Origin: Chara braunii
Lineage: Eukaryota; Streptophyta; Charophyceae; Charales; Characeae
DNA: 24,588 bases
Assembly: GCA_003427395.1 (NCBI GenBank)
Contig: BFEA01000066.1
Coordinates: 1,883,478 to 1,908,065 of the forward strand
Reading direction: 5' to 3'
How positions within the stretch are numbered: position 1 is the stretch's first letter; the number at the start of each line of letters is the position of its first letter. The notes below the pieces were generated by a model. The model had not been told where the DNA came from, did no database searches, and saw only the letters and a program-made list of their open reading frames with translations. The translations under genes were made by a program, and so were the position numbers. Shown here piece after piece: positions 16,999 to 24,588 of the stretch.

Positions 16999-17415
16999 TT
17001 ACGTCCGAAGCAGAGAGAGAAGAAAGAAAATGCAGCAGAGGATGTAGCTATTAAACTGGGGAAGGGAAGGAGCCATGCATGGTGAAGGTGGAGGCGCTGC
17101 AAGCACTAAGGTCTTGCGTGCCACGGGAGTAGTGGGGGCTCTGGGAGAGTAAGGAGGAGAGGAGGTACCGGGTGCGCCATAGCGTGCCTCAAATTTCTTT
17201 TGAGAGTACTCCATCCTCGTAGGGGATGGAGTTCTCTCATACCAGCCTACGAAAGGTTGGCACTGATATGGCCTCACATGAGAGTCATACCCTCACACTT
17301 CCTCCGTCTCCTCATCCGAACTGAACTCGCGTCGTGCGCGGGCAGGCGGCTCTTCTCGTGCCTTTCCTCCTCTACCACCTCTCCCTCTTCCCTGTCCCCC
17401 ACGTGCCTCAGGCAT
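16999..17415 (-). pseudogene. gag-like N-terminal relic, RGG-rich, one in-frame stop
   Basis: A Met at 17415 opens MPEARGGQGRGRGGRGGKAR, an Arg/Gly-rich run likely to bind RNA, then an acidic FSSDEETEEV. A TGA falls at codon 41 (17293-17295). Beyond it the same frame continues 97 codons: GYDSHVRPYQCQPFVGWYER, then TPSPTRMEYSQKKFEARYG, then Pro-rich sequence (SSPPYSPRAPTTPVARK). The compositional continuity across the TGA argues for one gene with a nonsense change. It looks like the N-terminus of a retrotransposon Gag, but no capsid domain or zinc knuckle follows, so the assignment is tentative. It is oriented opposite to the upstream pol fragment. Confidence 0.5.
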
Positions 17416-17700
17416 GGTATCGGGTGAGGTTACGGCCAGAAAGAAGAAAAGGGGAAATATGCCGCGACAAAGACGGAGGTTAAGGAGGTACCTTGAGAAT
17501 GAAAAGGGGCCACGTTACTAAGAGAGAAAAAGGGAAGTAGATGTGTGGGTCACACAAAAGTCGTTGCACAATGGTAGAAAGAGGGATGCGCCGCAAAAGA
17601 GAAGGCGCTAAACTCTAGCCACTATGTGAACGTCGCAAACTGATGAGAAGACATGAGAGTGCACCACAGATAGCTGTTGTTTTATACTAATTGCTTGCTT
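17416..17700 (-). other. Region upstream of the gag-like relic
   Basis: There is no ORF. On the minus strand a TATAAAA box lies at 17680-17686, about 265 bp before the relic's start codon, and the intervening sequence is C/T-rich. This would fit an LTR promoter and leader, but neither LTR ends nor a primer-binding site could be fixed. Confidence 0.3.
17680..17686 (-). promoter_or_regulatory. TATA-box candidate
   Basis: TATAAAA on the minus strand, upstream of the gag-like frame starting at 17415. Position and sequence only; no initiator or second promoter element was identified. Confidence 0.25.
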
Positions 17701-18280
17701 CGTTTTTGTCCAGCGGGAACGCTGGGCGAGGGTTTGGTATTATGTCGGAGGGCACGGTGACCCGGCCCTCCTTTGTGTGCCAAGCTTCTGCTCAGTACAA
17801 GTGCCCCCCTTGGACACCTGTGGCTCATAAGGCTGTTCCCGGACCTCCGCGGCTCTTTTTGTATACTCGGGTTGTATCCGACTACGGACCAATCCAGTAG
17901 GCGTTCACCTTAGCAAAAGGTTGAGGGTGCGCCACTAGGCTTTCCATTGGTCCACGCAGGCTCGACGCCCTGCTGTACAGCAGAGCACTACCGGGCTGAG
18001 GCCGTGGTAGCCTCCGGGACAGCCCAGGGACGCGAAGGTAGAGGGACCCGTACGGTCTTTTCTGCCACGCTTCAGATGCCTTTGGCCGAGTTATGGGTTA
18101 GGTGCACGCAGTTCGGTTGTCACAGCCGAACAGGAAGAGGATTAGGGAAAGGAAAAGAAAAGGAAAATGAAAAAGTGAAAGGGAATCGTGTGTCAGAAGT
18201 GCTCGCCGATCTGGACCCTCGCTTTAGTTGGTGTGATCTAGTGACCTTTGGTCGACGCGATGTTGTAATTCCTTTCCTTT
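17701..18280. other. GC-rich segment without a supported gene
   Basis: Two plus-strand frames (17691-17900 and 17947-18330) are open for 69 and 127 codons. The second ends in a Lys/Glu run (GKGKEKENEKVKGN) and a microsatellite-derived Tyr run. Neither matches a family I recognise. Confidence 0.35.
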
Positions 18281-18330
18281 CCTTATTTTATTATTACTAT
18301 TGTTATTATTATTATTATTATGATTATTGA
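18270..18330 (+). repeat. CCTTT and (ATT)n microsatellites
   Basis: CCTTTCCTTTCCTT is followed by TTATTATTATTATTATTATG. Simple sequence. Confidence 0.8.
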
Positions 18331-18793
18331 GTTCATTGGCTAAATCTTCCATGTTGTCATTTCGCTGGGGTCTAACGGTTCAGTTTTGAACTTTGATTGC
18401 AGCCCGACGGTCTAGACTGCCCATCCCTTCGTGTATCGTCCTGCGCCTGATCTGTCCAACTGAGCACCACGCGGTAGGACCCCAAAAGAGGGGCGACCCA
18501 CGGCCGCATCGGTTGGAGGCTTATCACCCCCTGTGGAGAGTCATAAGCCCCCTCCTTGCCATCAGAAACGGGTACCCGGTAGTTGTAGCGTGACGTTCCC
18601 TTTTAGACTAGAGGGGTTGCCGGTCAGTGTCCCGTTATAGGACCGCTGCATAGGTTTGTGGTCGCTTCGTGCGGAGACAGGGGCCGTGACCGTTAATGTC
18701 CTACATCTTATTTTTCCTTTTCCTTGTTTTATCTTATTTTACTAATTTACTAATTATAAAATTACTGGAAAACGGTATTCTGAAATGTTATTT
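18331..18793. other. GC-rich block between two AT/pyrimidine-rich tracts
   Basis: A GC-rich block (about 18403-18690) follows TTGAACTTTGATTGCAG, and another tract of TTTTCCTTTTCC, TACTAAT and TTATTTGCAG (18712-18796) follows it. Both tracts resemble 3' intron ends (branch-like CTAAC/CTAAT, pyrimidines, CAG). The 66-codon frame at 18393-18593 lacks a recognisable motif. Confidence 0.3.
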
Positions 18794-19525
18794 GCAGTTC
18801 CCCCATTTAGAGCACAGGGACCGGGATAGGTGGCAACTCTATAAAGAGGAAGGGTGGACCTACCAGCTTGGTCACCTTTATTCTGAGCTTGAACGATCTC
18901 ACTACGCCAAGGAGAGAGGGTGGGGGAGCGTGGTGAGCGTGGGGGATCGTCCGTGTGCTCGTCCTCAGGCTCTGAGTGTCTGGATACGGCTATTCGGGAG
19001 TCAGTAGCCTGCTACCAGGCTAACTCTTTCACAGAAGGCAGCCATGGTTTGAAGCAATGGATTGTATGGCTATAGGCCGAGATGCATCCAGTCCCTTTGG
19101 AGATGGGAGCGGATATCGGGAGATGGGCGTACATTGACAGCCGTGCTGGACAACAGCTACAGCAGGCGGGAGGTGAAGCTGAGGATAATCGTAGAAGGGG
19201 GAAAAGAGGAGGAGATGAGGGCAGACCCTGGCCAGCAGATGGCAATTACGGAGGTTAAAGACCACGCTGAGAGAAGGTGCACGAGGGACGGGGTCACGGA
19301 CGAGATTAAGGTGAAGATCACTTACCTGGAGGAGGAGACATCCACGGACACTGCTGAATGTGAGCAACAACATCTCGACCGCGACACATAAGCGGAGAGG
19401 GACGCTAGCGACCTAAGGGCCGCGACCCAGTCCTGGCACGGACAACACCAGTGGCGGCGGGACCATCCGCCCATTGAGCCTGTGGAGGACGGACTCGAGG
19501 TCAGCTCACGACAGAGAAGGCCCTG
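18794..19525 (+). pseudogene. Unrecognised coding relic in one frame with three internal stops
   Basis: Immediately after the acceptor-like TTATTTGCAG, one reading frame runs about 244 codons with stops only at 19005-19007, about 19050-19052 and 19389-19391. Segments read HLEHRDRDRWQLYKEEGWTY, QLGHLYSELERSHYAKERGW, SRREVKLRIIVEGGKEEEMR, EVKDHAERRCTRDG, ITYLEEETSTDTAECEQQHL and HPPIEPVEDGLEVSSRQRRP. The product would be hydrophilic and rich in Glu/Arg, with a likely helical Lys/Glu section, no signal peptide and no membrane segment. I do not recognise a family. It could be a decayed host exon or a retroelement gag; the low stop density in GC-rich DNA is only moderate evidence. Confidence 0.35.
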
Positions 19526-19801
19526 AGGCCAACACGACTCACTGAAGGGACTAAGACCGCGAGGCAGTTACACGAGAGAGAGAGACGGGACCAGAGTGTA
19601 TGTGAGAAGCATAAGAGAGACCGCGAGAGGCACGCAAAAGGAAGAAGCCAGACGTGTGCAAAAAAAAAGAACGCAATATGCATGAGTTCATCGTGGAGGT
19701 CAGCTTCACGCGTTGTGCCCGTGTTCCTAGCTTCAATATGCTCCCGTGTATCCCGTGTTAAAAATGGAAGTAATCAAGATTTGGAAAAGCGGGGACGGTG
19801 A
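19479..19801 (+). other. Stop-free frame without Met, Arg/Lys/Glu-rich; possible continuation of the relic
   Basis: In the next frame, about 107 codons are open between a TGA near 19476 and a TGA near 19799. They include TTEKALRPTRLTEG, RQLHERERRDQSVCEKHKRD and RERHAKGRSQTCAKKK. It overlaps the end of the 18794-19525 frame and could follow it after a frameshift. The underlying DNA is GAGA-rich, which alone favours Arg/Glu codons, so the call is weak. Confidence 0.2.
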
Positions 19802-20410
19802 TGAGCGCCGCTCTTTCCCTTTTCTTAGGAGACGTCATCACTTTCTCCCGTGGCTTTGGATGGACCCCCTTGTTGGAGAAGCCCCAGATCTCACGACGAG
19901 GTACTAGAGGACTGGACCAAGCGTTAATGACAGTAGCAGGAGAAATGAAGTTATACGCATAGGTTCGTTGTTGACGTGGGCAGTTTTGGACGGGGGAAAC
20001 CCGAGTCTGATCTAAGCGGGGTGGTTTCTTGCTGTATCGCATGGCGAGGTACGAGAGCCGCTCATTGGTTGGGTCGTCGCCACAGCTGCCTATCTCAACG
20101 GACGAACCCTGTTCGCAGTGATGTGATTGGGTACTGGGTGATCGCGAGTGATACTTGACGTTCAGCGAGGGGAAGCTTGCATCTTTGGCTTATGTTGATG
20201 TGCGCTGCCGGAAGGGAATCGAACGCATGTCCTTTCCTAGTGGTTACCAGCTGTCGAATATGTCATAATTGGGCGGTCTAGCAATAAGGTCATCTGTCTC
20301 TCGACATGATCCCTAATACTTACTGTTTGACCGTGGGGTGGCGGTGTTAGATTGTCGAGCATCTTCTCCCCTCAATCGCACGATCTCGTGTCACGCTCTG
20401 CCTCTGCGCA
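19802..20410. other. No supported gene
   Basis: Short overlapping frames on both strands only. At about 20208-20262 the minus strand has GTTCGATTCCC, a good tRNA B-box match, but no complete cloverleaf (see rejected items). Confidence 0.4.
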
Positions 20411-20931
20411 GTGACTAGCAACAATGTGTGTAGGTGCGCGTATGGGACTAAATGCGCGAGGACGAGTTGTTGGCGTCACCCTTATACACCAGCGGCCAGT
20501 CGCTTCTTGCCTCCTACGCTAAAGGACGAAGTATGTGTTGAGGGCCAAAGAGAGACTATTGACATCAACAAACAATTGGTCACGAGTGATATGCTACGCT
20601 TACCGGAAGAGACTTTCCTAGTGACTGTCACGTTGTAAATGAGTGTTATAGTCGACATGGAGGGTGAGCATGTATGACGGAGCATATGGATACTCGAAAC
20701 TCTGCCTGATGAAAGAGATGAACTAGGGCGAAATGCAGAGCCATCGTTCCCAGTGCAGTCTTTCTTATTCAGAGAACTCTGAACTTCTTCTGTTCGCGGC
20801 ACTGACTCATGTAGTGGGTGGGCCTCTTTGCCAATTAACTGTTTGATTCTTTGTTCATGATCACCCTGACGAGTATTGGTCGCCAAGTCTAAATCAGTAG
20901 ATTTGGTCTCTTCCTTGTGATCTCTCGTCAT
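20411..20931. other. Overlapping frames on both strands; possible relic, strand undecided
   Basis: The plus strand has a 75-codon frame (20411-20638) whose second half reads FLPPTLKDEVCVEGQRETID and DMLRLPEETFLVTVTL. The minus strand has a 149-codon frame (20482-20931) beginning MTRDHKEETKSTDLDLATN and rich in Ser/Thr. They overlap for about 150 bases, so at most one is real. Neither shows a recognised domain, and no promoter or splice context decides between them. Confidence 0.15.
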
Positions 20932-21567
20932 CAGTTAGTACTAGTTACCGCCAGTCAAAGTTGGGGGACTTTGATCATGTGATCGTCGAAGCTTACGAGA
21001 TGAATGGATCAAATCGGCGTCACTTTGAGCTACTATGTGGTACGAAGGTTATCTGGTGTCAAGAGCGTTCACTCGAACTCTAGTCAAAGTTCCAGCTAGA
21101 GAGATCCCTTTTGGTTTCAAACTTCGTCGATGAGATCGCTTTTCAGGTGTCACAAGGGGGTCGAGGCCGCTACAAAGACGGAGCACGCGAGAGAAGTGTC
21201 TGTCTGTTGGATGAACTGTTGCAGGTTAATTGAAGGAGACTCAACTTTCAATCTTTAGCCCTTATCATTGACCTTGAGCTATCTGTGACCAAGCTTTTCA
21301 GATAAGGGACCTTTCTTTTGTTTCGAATTATTCATTCCCTTGTCAGACTGTGTGGTTGGAACTTATGGAGTGATTAGTCCTTAATTGCCAAAGTCAGGGT
21401 TTGAAAAGATGACTTGGGAGAATGCATCTATCATTCATAATGAGTCAATCAGAGTATATCAAGAAGCACAGACCGGGGTGAAATCATGAATGTAAACCCT
21501 TACCCCTCCCTCCTATCGACCTCTTGCTCATGATCAATGAGCCGAAGACGATCTATTTTGCAGAAGA
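20932..21567. other. No gene seen
   Basis: Mixed sequence with stops in all frames. AGTCAAAGTT recurs at about 20955 and 21083. Nothing else is recognisable. Confidence 0.45.
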
Positions 21568-22215
21568 TTGCATACTTGTAAGCTAAATATCTGCTTGATG
21601 GTGACTGACTACCAACTTTGTATATTATACATGAACAGGGCCACAAGGTTGCCAACGACGCTGCGCTTCGCAGACAACCTCACAGCCCTAATCAGGGCCT
21701 TGAACTCTCAGTTCCAGGCTTTGACCAGACCAATGCAGGCCTTCCACATGGCCTCCGAAATGAGAATTAACTGCCAGAAAACGACAGGCTTGTGGCCGGC
21801 AATCACAACATTGCCCCTGCAAGTAATAACACCGAAAGGTTTCACATGGCAAGACAAGGGGATTCCATTGAGATTCATGGGTATCAAATTAACAAACACT
21901 GGCCCGAACCAAGTGATGGACCCCCGAAACTCACCTCAGAAAGACGCTCAAGAGGAGGGCGTCAGCCTACCTATGGATAGGTAACCATACGAAGCAGAAC
22001 TTTATTCTCAAAGGCGTATGAAAATATGTGATGCAACCTAAAGGGCGAGGGGGGCCTAGGAGTTTTCGACACGGAAACGCAGACAAAAGCCCTTCATTTC
22101 ATATGAATCTTTAAGCTATTGACTCAACATAACCCGCCCTGGACCTTACTGGGCTTTCGTAGCATCAGAAACTTGTCAAGGTCCCATATGCCCAGCAATA
22201 TGGAATGGTGAAGCA
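21568..22215 (+). pseudogene. LINE (non-LTR retrotransposon) reverse transcriptase C-terminal relic
   Basis: The frame from 21568 contains TLRFADNLTALIRALNSQFQ, matching the YADD-type active-site box of LINE RTs, with the second Asp replaced by Asn (FADN). HMASEMRINCQKTTGLW follows, the usual 'ASGLRINWSKTxGL' block, then GFTWQDKGIPLRFMGIKL, the 'xYLGV' block. After the stop at 21982 two further frames carry the next family segments: AYLWIGNHTKQNFILKGV, then (from about 22047) EGGLGVFDTETQTKALHFI, stop, IFKLLTQHNPPWTLLGF. This order is the post-RT part of ORF2 in plant-type L1 elements. Upstream RT fingers and endonuclease are not recognisable, so it is 5'-truncated as well as frameshifted. 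Confidence 0.78.
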
Positions 22216-22500
22216 TGATGAATGTGGAGGGGAGCATGATTTAGGTGAGCAATAATTGTACATTAGGTAGTATTTCTATTGTTAGGGGCCTCAATTTCTG
22301 AGTCAAGGGGGCAGACGTACATAATGTTACACCGAGGGCACACATCATGAGGTGTCAATGATGGTTTGACATCCATTGAGAATGTGTTGTCAACATCCAT
22401 TGGCGAGGTACAAACCACGTCTGCTTGATGCCATGTTGTGATTGGTTGACTCCGTGGTTGAGGCCATGTTTTAATTGCATTGACAACCTAGTGGATGAAT
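22216..22500. other. No gene; short ACATCCATTG repeat
   Basis: ACATCCATTG occurs at about 22370 and 22394. This is possibly LINE 3' region; no poly-A tail or target duplication could be fixed. Confidence 0.4.
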
Positions 22501-23241
22501 ATGCAGTTTGCATTACAGTTAGCTGCTTAGAATTCTGAATTTTTTGAAGTTTTTTTACACAATAGTTAGCCTAGGTAAGATTTTTTATGTCTTCTCATTA
22601 TAGTAACTTCAAGAGATCTATTGTTTTTCTCCTGGGGTCAGTCCCAGGGAGTTGTTGTTTCTCACTGTAGTTACCTACCTACTGAGATATTGTTATTTTT
22701 TAAGTATAGCAAATTGGCAAGATTTCGCAGTGATTTCTACATGATTCGATGGTGAGTTTTGTTGTTTTGTTTGTTGCAGTTAGTCCATGAATGGTGTTGA
22801 TTTTCCCCACTATGGTTAGCTGCAAGGTCTCCATATCTTCGTAGCTATATGATTGTGTATCTTTGAAAAACTCAGCTTTGCACTATCGTGGATGGACGAC
22901 TGAGGATAATGTTACTTCAGGCGCGTGCATGGCATGCACCCTGGACAAGGGAGTGGAAAATCTTTTTGCAAGGTGTGTTCTTTGGTGGCTCCTTGTGGGG
23001 GTCATGTGAGAGTGTTGATTCACGTTGTGTAGGTCATTAATTACTACCTTGTTGGCCACAATTTTCTAGAATAATTAGGAATTATTATGTTGTAGTCGGC
23101 CAATAAGTGGCCTAGTATTTTCAACTCTAGTTATCTGCGGACTTTTGATGTTAAAGTAAAAAATATATGTATATTGAGGAATCCCACGTATTTTCAGCCT
23201 ATAGTTGATGAGTGTTTCCGTGTTTTTTTCACACACTTATC
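22501..23241 (+). repeat. Degenerate recurring motif, AT-rich intergenic sequence
   Basis: A motif close to (A/C)TATAGTTA(G/C)CTNC recurs irregularly: about 22514, 22563, 22599, 22663, 22704, 22775, 22820, 23126 and 23201. It is often followed by a T-rich stretch. This looks like an old, decayed tandem repeat. No coding frame is present. Confidence 0.45.
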
Positions 23242-23578
23242 GGGCTGTGTTTTCTTTACTGTGATTTAATTGATTAAGCATCTTCTCCCTCTGAAAGTAA
23301 ATGTATAGACTTAAAGAATAAATCTGAAAATTATGAAGTGACGAACACCCTGAATTTTCAGAAGCGGATGCCTTACTTGATTTTAACCATTTCTCCACCA
23401 TAATTGCATTATAAGCAGTCTCACCATGATTCTACCTTGAGGAATACGTTGAAACTACTAAACCACGTGTGTACAATCACTACATCTATCAAATTAAAAT
23501 CCTTGAATTTTTTTTGAAGTCTTTTATGGCGTGTGAACCTTTATCTACTCCGCCAAGTATTCTAAAACGGTTCTGAAC
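23242..23578 (+). repeat. ~337-bp direct repeat, copy 1
   Basis: It aligns with 23957-24294 along its whole length. Shared exact strings include CACCATGATTCTACCTTGAG with GAATACGTTG, TCTGAAAATTATGAAGT, AAGCGGATGCCTTAC and GTGAACCTTTATCTACTC. Its centre also resembles 23625-23675 (TCTGAAAATCCTGAAGTGACG), so the family has a further partial copy between. No ORF. Confidence 0.88.
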
Positions 23579-23956
23579 ATTTTGAGACTCTCGAATATTA
23601 TACCCTGCAAAGGCCCACGTCACCAAATATTCTGAAAATCCTGAAGTGACGAAACCTCTGAAATTACAAAATGGCGTTTTTTTCTTTTCGTTTTTTTTTT
23701 CTTTTTTTTAACCTTGCACCGACAGATAAGAGTGATGATAAGAGCATGCACTCCTACCTGTCTTGATGGAGCTCCTGTCTATTGGTGGGGAGCTGCACCA
23801 GCTGGAAAACGGGTCCAGCGTCTAAAGTACAACATCGAGTTGGTAGTGTGCAAATATGATAAAAACAATGAACCGACAGAGGATTCAAAATCCGCAAATA
23901 TTATGGAGGTTCCGAAGTGAGGGGATACCTATGAATTCATTGTATGTACACTACCT
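23579..23956. other. Spacer between the direct repeats
   Basis: Contains a partial repeat copy (about 23625-23675), a T-rich tract (23681-23711), and a 68-codon frame at 23714-23920 (MHRQIRVMIRACTPTCLDGA) that I do not recognise and do not call a gene. Confidence 0.5.
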
Positions 23957-24294
23957 GGTTGTGTTTTTTTTACTGTGTTTTAATTGATGCAAGCACCTTC
24001 TCTCTCTGAAAATAATTATATGAACTTGAATAAGAAATCTGAAAATTATGAAGTAACGAACAACCTGGATTTTTTGAAGCGGATGCCTTACCTGATTTTC
24101 AACATTTCTCCATCATCATTGCATTAGAAGCGGTCCCACCATGATTCTACCTTGAGGAATACGTTGGAACTACTATACCAGGTATGTACCATCGCTACAT
24201 CTATCTAATAAAAATCTTGAAATTTTTCTAAAGTATTTTCTGACTTGTGAACCTTTATCTACTCTGCCAAGTATTCTGAAACGGTTTTCGAACG
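23957..24294 (+). repeat. ~337-bp direct repeat, copy 2
   Basis: Second copy, 715 bp downstream of the first. It is diverged by scattered substitutions and small indels but collinear. Two collinear copies with a related spacer fragment suggest a tandem array with a ~715-bp period, or the two ends of an old element. Confidence 0.88.
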
Positions 24295-24588
24295 TGAGCA
24301 ACCCATAACTGCCGAAACACAGACCTGAATTCGAATCTTGAGTATATATTCGGCCAGCTTGTGCTCTACTTCATATTTACTGCCTGCCTTGATTTTGGTG
24401 GGGGGGTCTGCGCTACATGGCTACGAGGACCCTTCAGATAGCATGGGCCGTCTGAGCCGTGTTAGGGGGATTCCCCCACCCCCCCGAAAAAAAAAGGACC
24501 CTTCACACACACACACATTTTCACACACACACAGACACACAATTTCACACACACTTTTTTTTTCTTTTTTTTTTTTTTTGCCCGTTTC
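24295..24588. repeat. Simple-sequence end: G/C runs, (CA)n and poly-T
   Basis: A GGGGGATTCCCCC hairpin lies at 24465-24477 and CGAGGACCCTTCA/AAGGACCCTTCA repeats flank it (about 24424 and 24494). (CA)n runs occupy about 24507-24556, with interruptions ATTTTCACACACAC and AATTTCACACACAC. A T-rich tract follows. No gene. Confidence 0.75.

Noticed and set aside
20208-20275. tRNA-like sequence (GTTCGATTCCC on the minus strand, CTAGTGGTTA on the plus strand)
   Set aside because: The B-box and A-box-like strings are on opposite strands or too close together, and no acceptor or anticodon stem forms, so no tRNA gene is supported.
1-24588. A new defence, biosynthetic or regulatory gene system
   Set aside because: All recognisable proteins are retrotransposon parts and all are broken; no set of linked intact genes exists in the window.

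Overview
This window looks like transposon-dominated, gene-poor nuclear DNA from a eukaryote of the green (plant) lineage. The pointers are two Ty3/gypsy LTR retrotransposons (one a chromovirus), two hAT-type MITEs with 8-bp target duplications, a LINE reverse-transcriptase relic, decayed minisatellites and long AT-rich tracts. A charophyte alga such as Chara is my best guess from the style of the gag and pol proteins; that is inference, not proof. No intact host gene, rRNA or convincing tRNA was found, and every recognisable coding region is damaged.

Layout. 1-1018: AT-rich DNA holding a 750-bp hAT-like MITE (109-858). 1050-3300: a hairpin, then a ~530-bp unit present twice in tandem (1703-2236 and 2322-2847), each copy with an internal ~11-12 bp minisatellite, plus degenerate further traces. 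3300-5470: no gene; a G-quadruplex candidate and a strongly G+T-skewed strand. 5503-5783: a second, smaller hAT-like MITE with a perfect 8-bp target duplication. 5792-6191: AT-rich filler. 6192-12540: a minus-strand Ty3/gypsy chromovirus reading gag, protease, RT, RNase H, integrase, chromodomain, polypurine tract, 3' LTR. It lacks its 5' LTR and leader and carries about six premature stops and three frameshifts.

12541-14833: a plus-strand pol fragment of a different Ty3/gypsy lineage, abutting the first element exactly at its gag start codon. Within it, about 360 bp (about 12986-13348, the connection/RNase H part) is inverted, and the integrase has lost its zinc finger and first catalytic Asp. 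14834-17000: direct repeats and short unrecognised reading frames. 16999-17415: a minus-strand RGG-rich, gag-like N-terminal relic. 17420-20940: GC-rich sequence with weak coding relics, the best being one frame at about 18794-19525 with only three internal stops. 21568-22215: a decayed LINE RT C-terminal region. 22216-24588: AT-rich DNA with a degenerate short motif and a ~337-bp direct repeat spaced 715 bp apart, ending in CA microsatellites.

The pol enzymes of the chromovirus would once have worked together: Gag packages RNA, protease matures Gag-Pol, RT/RNase H copies the RNA, and integrase with its chromodomain inserts the DNA. No defence system, operon or new enzymatic system was seen. 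The most interesting items are structural: the micro-inversion, the abrupt retroelement junction, the related MITE pair and the tandem minisatellite units.
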